Source: Paraspadella gotoi
Taxonomy: Eukaryota > Chaetognatha
Direction: 5' to 3'
NCBI GenBank assembly: GCA_051294375.1
Contig: CM119271.1
Location: 13,073,039-13,137,038 of the forward strand
Length of the DNA stretch: 64,000 nt
Part shown: positions 35,823 to 47,606 of the stretch, in pieces
Numbering within the stretch: the first letter of the stretch is position 1
Layout of the letters: every line of letters starts with the position of its first letter
Translations under genes and position numbers: made by a program
Notes under the pieces: model-generated
What the model saw: the letters and a program-made list of their open reading frames with translations, nothing else
What the model was told of the DNA's origin: nothing
Database searches by the model: none

Positions 35823-38800
35823 CGTATTATACCAATAATCGATGCAAATTATTTAGCACTTATTGAACCCACAAACTAACAGGATCATTTATCAATGTTA
35901 AAAACAATAATATACACTCTTAAAGGAAATGGAACAGAATCTTCCGAAGTATAAATTCAATAATTACGATAATGCAAATATGATTAGTCGTACATTGGAA
36001 AAAGTCTTATTTAAAACTGATTCAAAAACATATTTGCACTGGATAATACGTATGCGTAACATATCGAGTTTTAGGTCACGCAAATACAGCAAAACCGTAC
36101 GATATCTCCCGACTCATATGGCCTGCATACTTCTCTGTTTAAAAACAATAACAAAGGTAAAGTTACTTTCTTATTCTCGCAATTCTTTGATTTTTTCATT
36201 GTACCACTTCATCTTTGGCCTCATTTCGGACAGCAGGGCATTTCTGAGGAAAAGGAATGATTCATAGTGAATGATTTTATTTTTTGTGATTGTGATGAAT
36301 GATCTTTCCTTTTCTTTTCCTCCTTCCTTTCCTTTTCCTTCCTTCCTTCCTTTCCTTTCCTTTCCTCTCCTTTCCTTTCCTTTCCTCTTTTTTCTTTCCC
36401 AATCACCCCTTTCTCCCTTCTTCATGCCACCCCACCCAAAAGCAGACGAGGGCCCGCCGCAGCACGATGCTCGAGAGTCGAATCCCGATCGAAAGACACG
36501 AATTCCACGCAAAGGAGCGACATCGACTCCATCCTCCGCTCCGCCGTAGCTGCCGCCGCTACTGCGCGCTCACTGTACGGCGCCGCTTCCCCCGCTTGAT
36601 GCTGCCTGCCGCCGAAGCGAATTCCCCATTCCAGCGGTTCAGCTGCCGCAACCGACGCAGCAAGCCGAAGGACGCCGAAGAGTGGCCCGCCAAGGTGGCG
36701 GCTGGCTCCTGCTGCCGGCGGGCGCGAGCGGGCTCTTCCGCGGCGGGGACAGGGGCGGCGCGGCCGGCGCAGTGTTGTTCATTATCGCCGCCGCGCGGAG
36801 GACGTCGACTCCTCGGAATTGTTCCACTCACCAACGAGGATTTCTTCGCTCGCTCTTGTCCACCCGATCTTGAGTTGTTCTCCCTTCTCAGGCCCAGTTG
36901 ATGCGTTTCCTGGGCGCGGCATGACGGTGAGGAGAGAAGGAGTGAAGAAGTGAAGGGATTGGGGCTTAAGTCGGTCTGTCTGTCTATGGTCTGTCTGTCT
37001 GTCGTCTCTTTTTGCTGTCAATCTCTCCTGGCGTCGCGTTAGCTTAGTGGCTTTTAGTTTATGTTTTAATCGTATTGTTGTCCTCATCTTCTCGTCTCAG
37101 CAGTCCTTGTCTGTCTTGTCTGTCGTGATTGTGTATATGATCTTTAAATCCTCTTTATCTCATTATCTACTTCTTTTGACTGTCATTTAAGTAATGTTAG
37201 TAAATCGTATTTGTCAATCTTCTGCTGTTTCTTTCATTCCTTGAGACTCGTTGTCCAGTACTTTGTAGTCCAATCCTCTCCGACTGTCCGGCCGACTTTT
37301 CCACCTCATTTTGTCGATGCTCCACGATCTCTACATCCTCACGTCATCTCACATCGTCACGTCATCTCACGTCCTCAGTCATGCCACATTCATCACGTCC
37401 ACGTCACTCGCACACTCACGTCATCTCACCATTCACGTCCTCACGTCATCTCACATCTCACCGTATCTCCACATCTTCACGTCATCTCACGTCATCCTCC
37501 ACGTCATTCTCACCATCTCAACGGCTCACGTCATCTCACATCTCACCCGTTCATCTCACGTACTCACGTTCATCTCACATTCTCACGTCACTCTACATCT
37601 CACGTCATCTTGCGACATTCTCACGTCTCACGTCCTCTCACATCTGCACGTCTCACCGTCATCTCACATGCTCACATCCTCACGTCTCACGTCATCTCAC
37701 GTCTCACGTCCATCTCACGTTTCTCACATCCTCACTGTCTCACTTCATCTCACATCTCACTCACTCTCACATCATTCACGTCTCACGTCATCTCACATTC
37801 GCTCACTTAAATTTCCCAAAGCATCACGAATCCGCCGCCGGCGCCCGCCGCCGCCTTCCCTGACCCACAACTCCCCGTGAGGGCGAATGTCTGGGGTCCT
37901 CGCCGCTCTGTCGTTATCCGTCAATGGCGGACCGCAGCTGACGGCTCGGCTGATAGCGGACAGTCAAAGATGAAGAAAGAGAGGGAGAGAGGTAGAGATG
38001 AGAGAGGAGCCGAGAGGGGAGAGAGACCAGTCATCCTTCACTCGACACCAATTTTCGCTTCGTTCAATGTCATCTCCTTCGTGCGATCCAACTTTTCTTG
38101 GTCAACCCATCCAACTCGACCGAATCAAATTTCTCCGCAGGCCGATATCGATGATGCATCTGGTAGAAGACCTGGGTCTGCCCCTCCCCAGGCATCAGGC
38201 GCTGCCTCGCGCCTGTTGGCGGAGAAGGGGTGGAGGATAGGCCAGTCTGACCGGGTCCCCCACAGGATGCGGGCATGCAGATAGTATCTCGGAGCCGGAT
38301 GGGGGAGAGCGTCAATGCGGGCGGTGGAAGAGGACGGTGAATGGGGAGAGAGTATACGGCAAGCAGACGACAATGACGATGACGCATTAAAAATTCACGA
38401 GAACGAATATGTTCGAGTTTTTAATCTCATTTACATATTGTTCTAGTTAGATTATTTCTCGTTATATTTTTTTGATTAGATTTTCTGAAGAGTCAACGAC
38501 GACGCATGACGACGAAGACCAATTACGAAAAGATAATTACGAAGACAAGAACAATGACACCCGCACAAAGAACAGGACGATGAAAAAAAAGATGACAAGA
38601 GAATGTCAACGACGCCTTTAAAACAACGGCATCTCTCGTCTTCCAGCTCCAACTGATCACCTTCCGTCAGCTCCACTTGGACTTCAGCGCTATCCGTCGT
38701 AGCAAATCACCCTGGTCGCATCTTTCCGTAATCGTCCGTCACGCACGTGACCCTGAAGAGGAGGAATCAATCAATCAATCAATTAATCGATCATCAATCA

Positions 38801-41115
38801 TAAGTACATTTATCTATCTTCTCAATCAATAAAAAGGTTTCAAAGCATCATGAAATTAGGTCAAATCAACAAATCAAGTCAAATTCAAGATGCTATCAAA
38901 TCGACTCCAATCAATCAACAAAAACAGTCTTCAAATAAGGCAATCAAATTCAAAATCAAATCAATCAATACTCTAGCCGAAACTTCCGAGTGGTCGAAGA
39001 GCTTGTCCCGTTCGTAAGAGTCAAAGAGACCAAATTTGCTTTGGAGTTCGCATTTGAATTTTACATACTCGCGCTGATTCCTTCCGCAGTTGGACAATCA
39101 CCCTCGTTCAGAAGACATCAGATATTTTATATTGATAATCTTAGACATTACACAACTTAATAGAACATAGAAGATCTATTTTACTTTTATTTAATATTTC
39201 TCGTTCCTTTTCATCTCCCCTTCATTTCCAACTCTCTCTTTCTCTCTCTCTCTCCTCCTCTCTCTCTCTCTCTCGTCTCTCTTCTCTCTCTCTCCTCTCT
39301 CTCTCTCTCCTCTCTCTCTCTCTCACTTCTCCTCTCCCACCTGCGGGGCATCCATTCATGATATTTGAATCGCAAGGACCGCATCGCTCGCGGAAGATTG
39401 GGTTCCCCAGTCGGAGAGTTCGCACATGCAGGATTTTCTCGTCGCAGGGATGTAGTTCGGGGCAGCCAGGTTTGCTCGGGATAGGTCCAGTGAATGTGCA
39501 GGCGGGCACAGGTTGATCCTGCGTTGGAGGGAACGAGAGAAGTGTGACAAGAGGAATAAATACATATTCAAAATAAAAACTCCCTTCCTAAAACGTCAAT
39601 GACGGTTTGACACAGTGTACAACACCTCTTTTACTCCCTCGCCACAGCGACTTACCCTTGGCTTTCTCCCGCTTCGCACTTCTTTGCATTTTTCTTGTCT
39701 GCAACCGCAAGGAGAATGACAGACTCTCTGCATTGCTCGCAATCGTAGGCGGGACAGGCAGACTGTAAGGGCAAAACGGTGGGAAGTTAACTTTAAATCT
39801 CTCTTTTCTCTCTCTCTCTCTCTCCTCTTTCTCTCTCTCTCCTCTTGCTCTCTTTCTCTCTCTCTCCCCCCACCCAGACTGCTCCGGCAATCGGGTCCAT
39901 GCAATACAAACTGCCACAAGCGGCGCACTTGAACTTCTCCCAGGGTCAGGCTCTTTGGTCTAGTCCGCATTGCCTCCCGGTCGGTGTGCGTGCACGAGCA
40001 TCACGGATCAAGTCGCAACGGATCACCTCCGGACAGGAGGCTTTGCTTAGATAGTAGCCGCGACAACGTATTAAACAATTACCAATCCGTAATGATGAGA
40101 ATAACATTTAAATTCCTCAAAAACCACTAAGTTAATAAATCATTTAATCTATACATTTATTCATATTTTTAATTCCTCCTCCTCCTCCTCCTTTCCCCCT
40201 CACCCTTCATTCGCAAATGTTGAGTCGTCAGCCTTTACTCTCCTCCGGTTCTGGCGGTTTTTTTCAAAAGGACTTTTGGCTTTGCCAGAACCATTCTGGC
40301 GGCAACGGTCCCACTTCATCTTTCTCCAACTTAACGAGCACGGAAGGGCAGAACAGACGGTCGGGTCAGGTCAGTAGCCGTACGTTTTCCTCTCTATTCT
40401 CAGCATCTGCCCAGGTTCAACCCTCCTCAAGACAATCGTTCTCTAATCTCTATGCTTGTTACACGTCGCTTTAATTAATAAGGCAATCAATAATGCCCAT
40501 TTCGCTACTGGGTTTAATCCACAACTATGTCAACACAGCCCAACTGGAAATGTGCGGCCATCCAGGGATCGAAACCCGGCGCTCGTTCCTCCGAAACATC
40601 GGACTGTCATTCCTGCGGCCAACAGGCGGCCCATGAAAACTGTCAACTTAAATGTCATCAAATAATTAACAAAAGAAGAAGCTTTTGTTGTTCAAATCAT
40701 AAATATCCTCAACACAAAGTGCTCTCTTTATATTATTCCTTTTGTTATTTTGATTTCTTGCCTTTATTGATGGTTAACTGAAGGTTTTTAGTCTTGTCTT
40801 GAATCTTGATGAAGATTACATGTTTTTACCAATTGATTACTCCCTTGTTTTGACTCATCTTCAATGTAGTTAAATACATTAAAAATTGATAAGTAAATTA
40901 CAACAATATTCAAAGTCTAATGCCTCACCTTCATAAACCTCCTCACAGCCATTAAACCGTCTTTAATGGCCTTAGCGACCCCTAATCCCAAGCCTGGTTC
41001 CAAGCTCTAAGCACTCGGCATTCCTGCTCTCTCCTTCACCCCCCGCCACTTTATCTCTCTCACCTCAGCCCAAGCTTTTTGCTGCACGCTTTGCAATCAT
41101 CTCTCTCTCTCCTCC

Positions 41116-41156
<41 letters not shown>

Positions 41157-41520
41157 CATCTCCTCTCTCTCTCTCTCTAACCTCAGCCCAAGCTTTCTGC
41201 TGCGTCCGTCTTTGCATTCGCGGAAGGGGCATTTTCCGCCGGTTTTTTCTCTTAGGATTATTTCTTCATCACGTCTTTGTAGGTTCGGATACCGAAGTTC
41301 GCAGTCCATCGTCTTGTGTCGTTGCTCTTGTTAGGTATGCGAGCCGCTTGACGCGCTTCGAACCTGTCTGCAACGGCCAAAAAAAAAAGGGAACGCGGTT
41401 TGGGGGAAGCAAGCGTTTGCGACGGAAGGGGTGTTGGAACAGCAATGGTACCAAGCAGAGAGAAGTTACGCAAACTCAACAGAAATGAAACTAACATTGC
41501 ATAAATAAAAAAAGAGTTTG

Positions 41521-41563
<43 letters not shown>

Positions 41564-42770
41564 TCTCTCGTCTCTCTCTCTCTCTCTCCTTCTCTCGTCT
41601 CCTCCCCTCCTCCCCCCCAAACTCACTCTTGTATCTCTTGTTCGGATCGATCATCTTGATAATTCGAAAGGCGCCCTCTATCGGACACAACGGTCGACAC
41701 GCGGCAGAGTCTCGGGCGGTGGATCGGCGGCAGGCAGAGCAGACCTGCTCCGGATAATCCCGACGATGGTCGCAGGGACCCTTGGAAGACGCGAGAGAAT
41801 GCGGAAGATCGTCCTCCTCTCTATAACCCTCGGCCAAGAGTTCGTAATCTTTTCGTCTGTTCGTCTCTTTCACTTCCAAGTCCTTCTCCTTTTCCTTCAT
41901 CTCTTATCGACTATCTTCACGCTCGATCGCCGCCTTTCCACGCGCCGCCGTCATTTCTTCGTCTGTCGAACTTCTCTGTACTCCATTGTACTTGGCGCAC
42001 CTTTCCAACGCCTCCCGCTCTTCGGTACGGGTACGGTCTCTCACGTCTTCTTCCGAGGAGCAGGGATCTTTTTAAGGGAGGAGTCGTACTGAATATAGGA
42101 ATAGAATTCACCTCAAATCTTTTGCACTAGTTAGTAGTAAATATTCGCAGCCACGCTTTAATAGCTTGTTGTTGATAATATTTGATTTCGTATCGGAAAC
42201 CGTTTTAAAGTTTCTAGGGTTTGTTAGTCTAATACAATTTTTTTTTAGTAGAGTACTGATGAGCCTGAATATAGCCTTTTATTTTTTGAAAAAACAAAGC
42301 TTCATCAATATCCTCAATAATCTCTACAAAAAACTATTTCCCTTTTTCCCTCTTAAATCTGCAAAAATGAACCAAGTCTGTTCCAATCTCGATTGAATTA
42401 AATTCGATTCTTTCGATAATGTTTATGTTTCGATTAATAGTTATGTTTTATGATAATGAACCCCCGTGAATTGAATATCGAACCCCCTATTAAGACCAGC
42501 CTACCTTCTCAAAACCCCCCACTCCCTTTAGATCGACTCACATCCGCTAGTCCACTCTCGTACTCTTCCAACGGATGCGCTCGATCCTTATCAACCATTC
42601 ATCTCAGCGCATTCGACGTCGTCTCTCCCTTTCTTCGCCACATTCCATCCCGTCAATCTCTGGAGGAGGAGGAGGAGGAGGAGAGGATGGAAGAGGACGA
42701 GACATTGCTTAAAACATTCATTCTATTCAATGAATTCATAAAACTCAATGCAATCCATCATCCCACCATC
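35823..42770. repeat. Indel-rich second copy of block A (A')
   Basis: Collinear with about 19488-26130, with the same exon and microsatellite order but frequent single-base insertions and deletions that break every exon. The IPCV exon, for example, is intact at 25055-25475 but broken at 41620-42070. A' fills gaps that are N in block A. One copy of the 420-bp intron duplication is missing here. It should not be annotated as a separate gene. Confidence 0.85.
40480..40660 (-). mobile_element. tRNA-derived SINE
   Basis: On the minus strand the sequence 'cgccgggtttcgatccctgg' contains a pol III B-box-like core preceded by 'gaggaacgagc'. It lies in the part of A' that corresponds to the N gap at 24219-24506, so it is probably an intronic SINE of the cysteine-rich gene. 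Confidence 0.5.
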
Positions 42771-43336
42771 CGTCACGTCCCACTCCATCCATTCATCCAT
42801 TCCAATCCATCCCACCCCCTCCATCCATCCATCTATTTCATTACATCAATCCATCATCCATCACATCTATTCATCCATTCCATCTTATCCAGTCTATCCA
42901 TCCATCTATTTCAATCCATACCATCCATCCATCCATCCATCCAATCCATCCATTCGATCCATCATCGCATCCATACATCCATACATTCATCCTCCCTCCA
43001 TCCATCCATCCTAATCCATCCATCCATCCCAATTCACCCATCCATCCATCCATCCACCCATCCATCACATCCATCCATCTCTCTCTCACCGGTTCGTCTC
43101 TATCTCTTCACCCCAGCGTGTTTTCCGCATGCAATCGACACGAGTCAAACTCTTTGTCGGTTCCATCTTCTTGCAAGACACCACGAATCACTTCGATTTA
43201 AGCGGACGAAGGATTTCTTTGCATTTCACCTAAACAAGTCGGGAGGTTAGAGTTGTCGTCGTCGTCGTCTGTCGTCGTAGTTATTTTTGTCATCTCTTGT
43301 TATATCTTGCTCATCTCTCTCTCTCTTCTCTCTCCT

Positions 43337-43388
<52 letters not shown>

Positions 43389-44980
43389 GTCTCTCTCTCT
43401 TGCTCAAAATAATTATTTACTTCGCTTTTTTCTTCCTGTATGACGTTCGTCAATAATAGTATACCATCCTGTCTTCTTTACCAGTGTCATGTTTCCACCC
43501 CGAAACTCACCCAATCCTTCCCCAAAAAGAATCTCACTCCTTACCCCCCCCCCTCACCCCCGAAAACAATCACTTACCTCGCCGTTTGGCAGAACCAACA
43601 CTCGTACTGCGTCTGATCCGGACACCCGTCCCTCTCACGACTTCATCTTAGTCCCCGGGCGGATAGAGGAACTTGAAGTAGCCCGCGACCGCCGGCTTGT
43701 TCGGACAAAAACTTGATCCGCGCACGGACAGATCTTCGGCTCCCGCGGACCGATGTCGCAAAAGTCTGGTTCCCTCCGCTTCCGGACAATCGCTTTGGTA
43801 TGGCCATGCGCGCTGAAGGCCGACGTTGATGTGATTTTTTTTGGTTTGTTGTTGTTGTCGGGTCCGAAAAATATCAACCCTCAAGGATTTGAAAGTTAGC
43901 GTCGTTCGTCGTCGTCGTCGTCGTCTGTCGTTTCGTACAGTCTTTACGTCCGTTTTTGTAATCCTGCGGCGTAATAAATATTATCATCGACTAGAGGGAG
44001 GGCGGGCACGAAAAATGAGATGGAATCGGAATGAACGGTAAAATGGAATCTCGTTTAAGGATAAAAACCTTTTAGAATTCATTTTCTGCTACAAACTTAC
44101 TTTACCGTTTTGATTCGTTTGATCAGAGGAAAAGAGAAAGGACACTTTAAAAAATACTTGTAATAAATGTAACTTAAATACAAATATTAATTAAAATAAA
44201 TGTTAATTTTTTTTAGTTAGAAGGAGGAGATCTACCGCCGTCTCTCTCTATCTCTCTCGCTCTCGCGACGTGGACCCAATTAGCGTGATCGGGGTCTGGT
44301 TCTTCTTTCAGGTTTTTTCTCGCAGCCACTTTGAGCTGCCATCGGTTCTGAATGTGTTGTAATTTTTGTTTTATCATTTATTATTGCTACTATTCTATTA
44401 TTACTATTGTATACTTTCTACTTTTTTTACCTCTTTTTAAAATACATATTGATTATTGATCTATACTTTGACGCCTCACAACGTTTCACATTTACCTTGC
44501 TCCATTCGCAAACGCCCCATTTCTTTGGCGGTGGATTGCAGACTTTCTTCTTGCAGTCATCGTCGCCCGCAAGGACAACCAAGGCGAAGTCGGGCGGCGG
44601 CTTCGTGACGTCGATCACAGCCTCTGATGGAGGGGGGGGGTTGGGGGAGCGTGGTGAAAGGGATAGAAAGGTGAAAGGGGATGGAGTGGATCAAATTTAT
44701 CTATTATTTTTAATTAAAACTATTGACAGCATTATTATTTTATTATTATTATTATCATTATTATTATTATCAATTTTATTATTTTGTGGATAAGGCGCTA
44801 AGTGGGCTGAATACTACTATCCGCATCTTCTGTTTCCCCTCAGCAGCCATGGAACGGGTCCTGGGCTTGGAACCAGGCTTGGGGGTTTTCCACGCCCCCA
44901 AGGCGGTTTACGGCAGTCCTCACGCTTTTCGGTACCTAGTGGTCATGAGCTTTAATCAATGAGCTACCGTGTCACGACTG
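42770..44980. repeat. Indel-rich second copy of block B (B'), contiguous with the 45.1-kb sequence
   Basis: Contains noisy versions of the B exons at about 43100-43230, 43580-43815, 44283-44350 and 44500-44632, in the same order, plus the SINE at 44786-44978. It shows that block A joins block B through a (CCAT)n-rich intron of only a few hundred bases, and that B continues directly into the CFKSC exon. Confidence 0.85.
44786..44978 (-). mobile_element. Full-length SINE with tRNA-like 5' end
   Basis: On the minus strand it starts gtcgtgacacggtagctcat, like the 5' half of a tRNA with an A box. It runs through 'cccccaagcctggttccaag' and 'gaggggaaacagaag' to 'cttatccac', next to an AT-rich (TTA)n tail region. 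Related copies lie at 2974-3093, 31148-31393 (inverted noisy copy) and 35596-35722. Confidence 0.7.
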
Positions 44981-45014
44981 AAAGGAGTCATGCTTCTAGG
45001 CAATGCCCGACTAC

Positions 45015-45069
<55 letters not shown>

Positions 45070-45113
45070 TTATTATTATTATTATTATCATTAATTATAA
45101 TTATTGGCCTGAC

Positions 45114-45235
45114 CAACGTCGTCGAGATTGGCCTTAGGCTTCAACTTCTTCGGGCAAGAGACGTCATTGCAGGGACACTCAAAGGGCGGAGGTGCGCAGT
45201 CGCCTTGTGGACATGGCGGGCATGACTTGAAGCAC
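45114..45235 (-). CDS. Cysteine-rich modular gene, first visible exon
   Basis: The acceptor ccctgaccag opens an exon reading CFKSCPPCPQGDCAPPPFEC, then PCNDVSCPKKLKPKANLDDV. It ends at donor TTG|GTCAGG in phase 1, which joins in phase to the EAVIDV exon of block B. It contains the first CPCxDxxC module. It needs an upstream exon ending in phase 2 that I cannot find in the 500 bases before the neighbouring gene's stop codon. Confidence 0.6.
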
Positions 45236-45469
45236 CTGGTCAGGGGATGAATGAGGGAAAGGGTAAGGGGAATGGTGAGGGGAAGGGAAGATGAATGAAA
45301 AACAAAAGACGAATCAGGGATCACAAACGAACAAAAAGGACATCATGAAATACTAATAGGCATTGAAATAAAAAAATTAACAAGATCGGTCCATCTAATC
45401 CGTTGCGTCGCAGTGACTTTCTTTTCACGTATATTTTCACAAGAAATCACATGCATTGGAATTACGTCT

Positions 45470-45475
45470 TTTATT
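45470..45475 (-). terminator. Polyadenylation signal AATAAA
   Basis: The motif lies 264 nt downstream of the TAA at 45739 on the minus strand, a plausible 3' UTR length for that gene. Confidence 0.45.
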
Positions 45476-45738
45476 ATTTTTAGATTTCCTGAAGGCGGCG
45501 CGAACAGTCACTTAGATTTGAGTTTTTTTCCTGTCTTAACAAATGAGCAACTCTAGGTGAGTTATGAGCATTTGGGGGACAGACCGACGGACTGAAATAC
45601 CGACCGACCGACTGACTTATAGAAAGACTGACCAAGAAGTCCCTAATAAGGTTGAGACTGAGTAAAACAAAAAAAAATAAACAAAAAAATAAACGTTTTA
45701 TAACAAACGAACAAAAAGACTTAAATTTAGACTCATTT

Positions 45739-47575
45739 TTAGTCCAACCGATTGGCTGCGTTGTTGTTGTCGTTTCCCGCCAAAAATTCCGCGTCGACGT
45801 TGATTCCAGGAACGTCGTTGTTGGCGTTGCTATTGGCGCCCAAGAGTTTCTCTTGGTCGAGAGGAACGCCGGCCAATGAGACGCCCGACGCCGGGGAATT
45901 GCCTTCCGTCGACGCCCCACCGGAGAGGAAGCCGAGGACGGCAGAAACGGCGCCGCCAACGCTGCCTATGACGCCGGGAGTGCCGCGGGTTGGATCGTCG
46001 GGAGATTTATCGCGATTCTGTGGTTGGTTGGGGGGGCGGAGTGGAGTGGAGAGAGAGAGAGAGAGAGTGAGAGAGAGAGAGATGATCGCTCATTTTCATT
46101 TTGATGCAAAACGAAAATTAATTTACATCGTAAAGGGACAATGCTTAAATTGAAATAACCATTGCCTAATTGACTGTTACATGAGATGATTGGCCGAGAA
46201 GAATTATTTCAAAAATAATAAAAACAGAGGTTACATAATGACGTAAAGTGACGTAAAAGACAATGACCTTATGACTAAAATGACCCAAAAAGATATAACG
46301 ACATAAAATGACTTGACACAATGACGTAATGAATAAAGGACCAAACATAACTTAAATGACGTAAATGACACAAATGAAGAAGAAGGGAGAAGGAATTTCT
46401 TCAATAGCTCTTGGGAGCCAATATAAATGTGAAATTCAAGCCAGACAATGCATCACATTCTTTCCAAATAAAATCTCATTCTCGATCCGAGAACACTTCC
46501 ATTTAACTTTGAACAAGAGATATAGGACGTAATTTAAAAAAAAATAATCTACAATTTTTAATTATTCTCGAAATATTTTGTTAAAAGAAATAATAAAACT
46601 ACAGTTTATCACTACTGCATTATGCAAATGAGATTTTATCAATTATTTAACCTGCTTCGCCTCGAACTCCCTCTTCCTCTGCTGCAGCTCCAACTTGACC
46701 ATCCGCGCCCTCGCGTCTTCAGCCTCCGCCACGCCGGAGCTGCGCAGCTTTCGGTGATATTCCTGCGGAGTGTCGTCTGCATTCTCCCACTCGTAGTCGT
46801 CAAGTTTTTGTTTGCTAAAGCGGAGAATAAACAAAATGACTTTATTAGACAATAGATAGGAATTAAGGAAAGAAACAAAGGGGAAAATAAAGTATAATAT
46901 GAGAAAAACAAAGAGACTTTAATGAAAAGGGGGAAAAAAAATAACAAAGTTTGATCGAAATTAAACAAACTTTGCCTCCTCAGTTTAAAAAAAAAAAAAA
47001 TCGAAATTAAACAAAAGTGAACATAAATTTAATTAATTAAATTTCGTATAGCTTTAAATTTTTATATTTTCGATTATATCTTACCTTTTTCCGTCTATTA
47101 TTAACAATTTTTAGTTATTTCATCTTCTCATAATTGTCATTTTTTTTATTTCTCTGCATTGACATTTGATCCTCCAACTCACGCTTTCCGCGCTTTGACG
47201 ATGTTGCTGATGACGGCTTCAGCATCGCGGCTCCGCGCGTCGTTGCTGCTGTTGTTGCGGCATTGATTGGCGCCCTTGAGGCTTTGATCCAGCGCAGGCG
47301 TCGTCCCACGCACCGATTGGTTTCCGCCGTGATTCGTACGGACCGTTGTCGTCTTGCCCTCGCGTTTCTGACGAAGGTGAAGGGGAGTAATGATTGATTG
47401 ATTGATTGGTTGTTTGTTAGTTATAGAGACGGGAATCATCAGTTTGTCAGAGAGAGAGACAGTGAGATAAAGAGAGCGAGAGAGAGCGAGAGAGTGCGAA
47501 AGAGAGAGAAATGGTAAAAAATTCGTTCACCAATTGATAAACTTTAAATTGACTGATCCATCCATCTATTCACCA

Positions 47576-47606
<31 letters not shown>

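Noticed and set aside
35823-44980. A second complete paralogue of the cysteine-rich gene
   Set aside because: The exons match block A/B almost base for base but carry random one-base indels, including in introns and microsatellites, which is more like read error than divergence.
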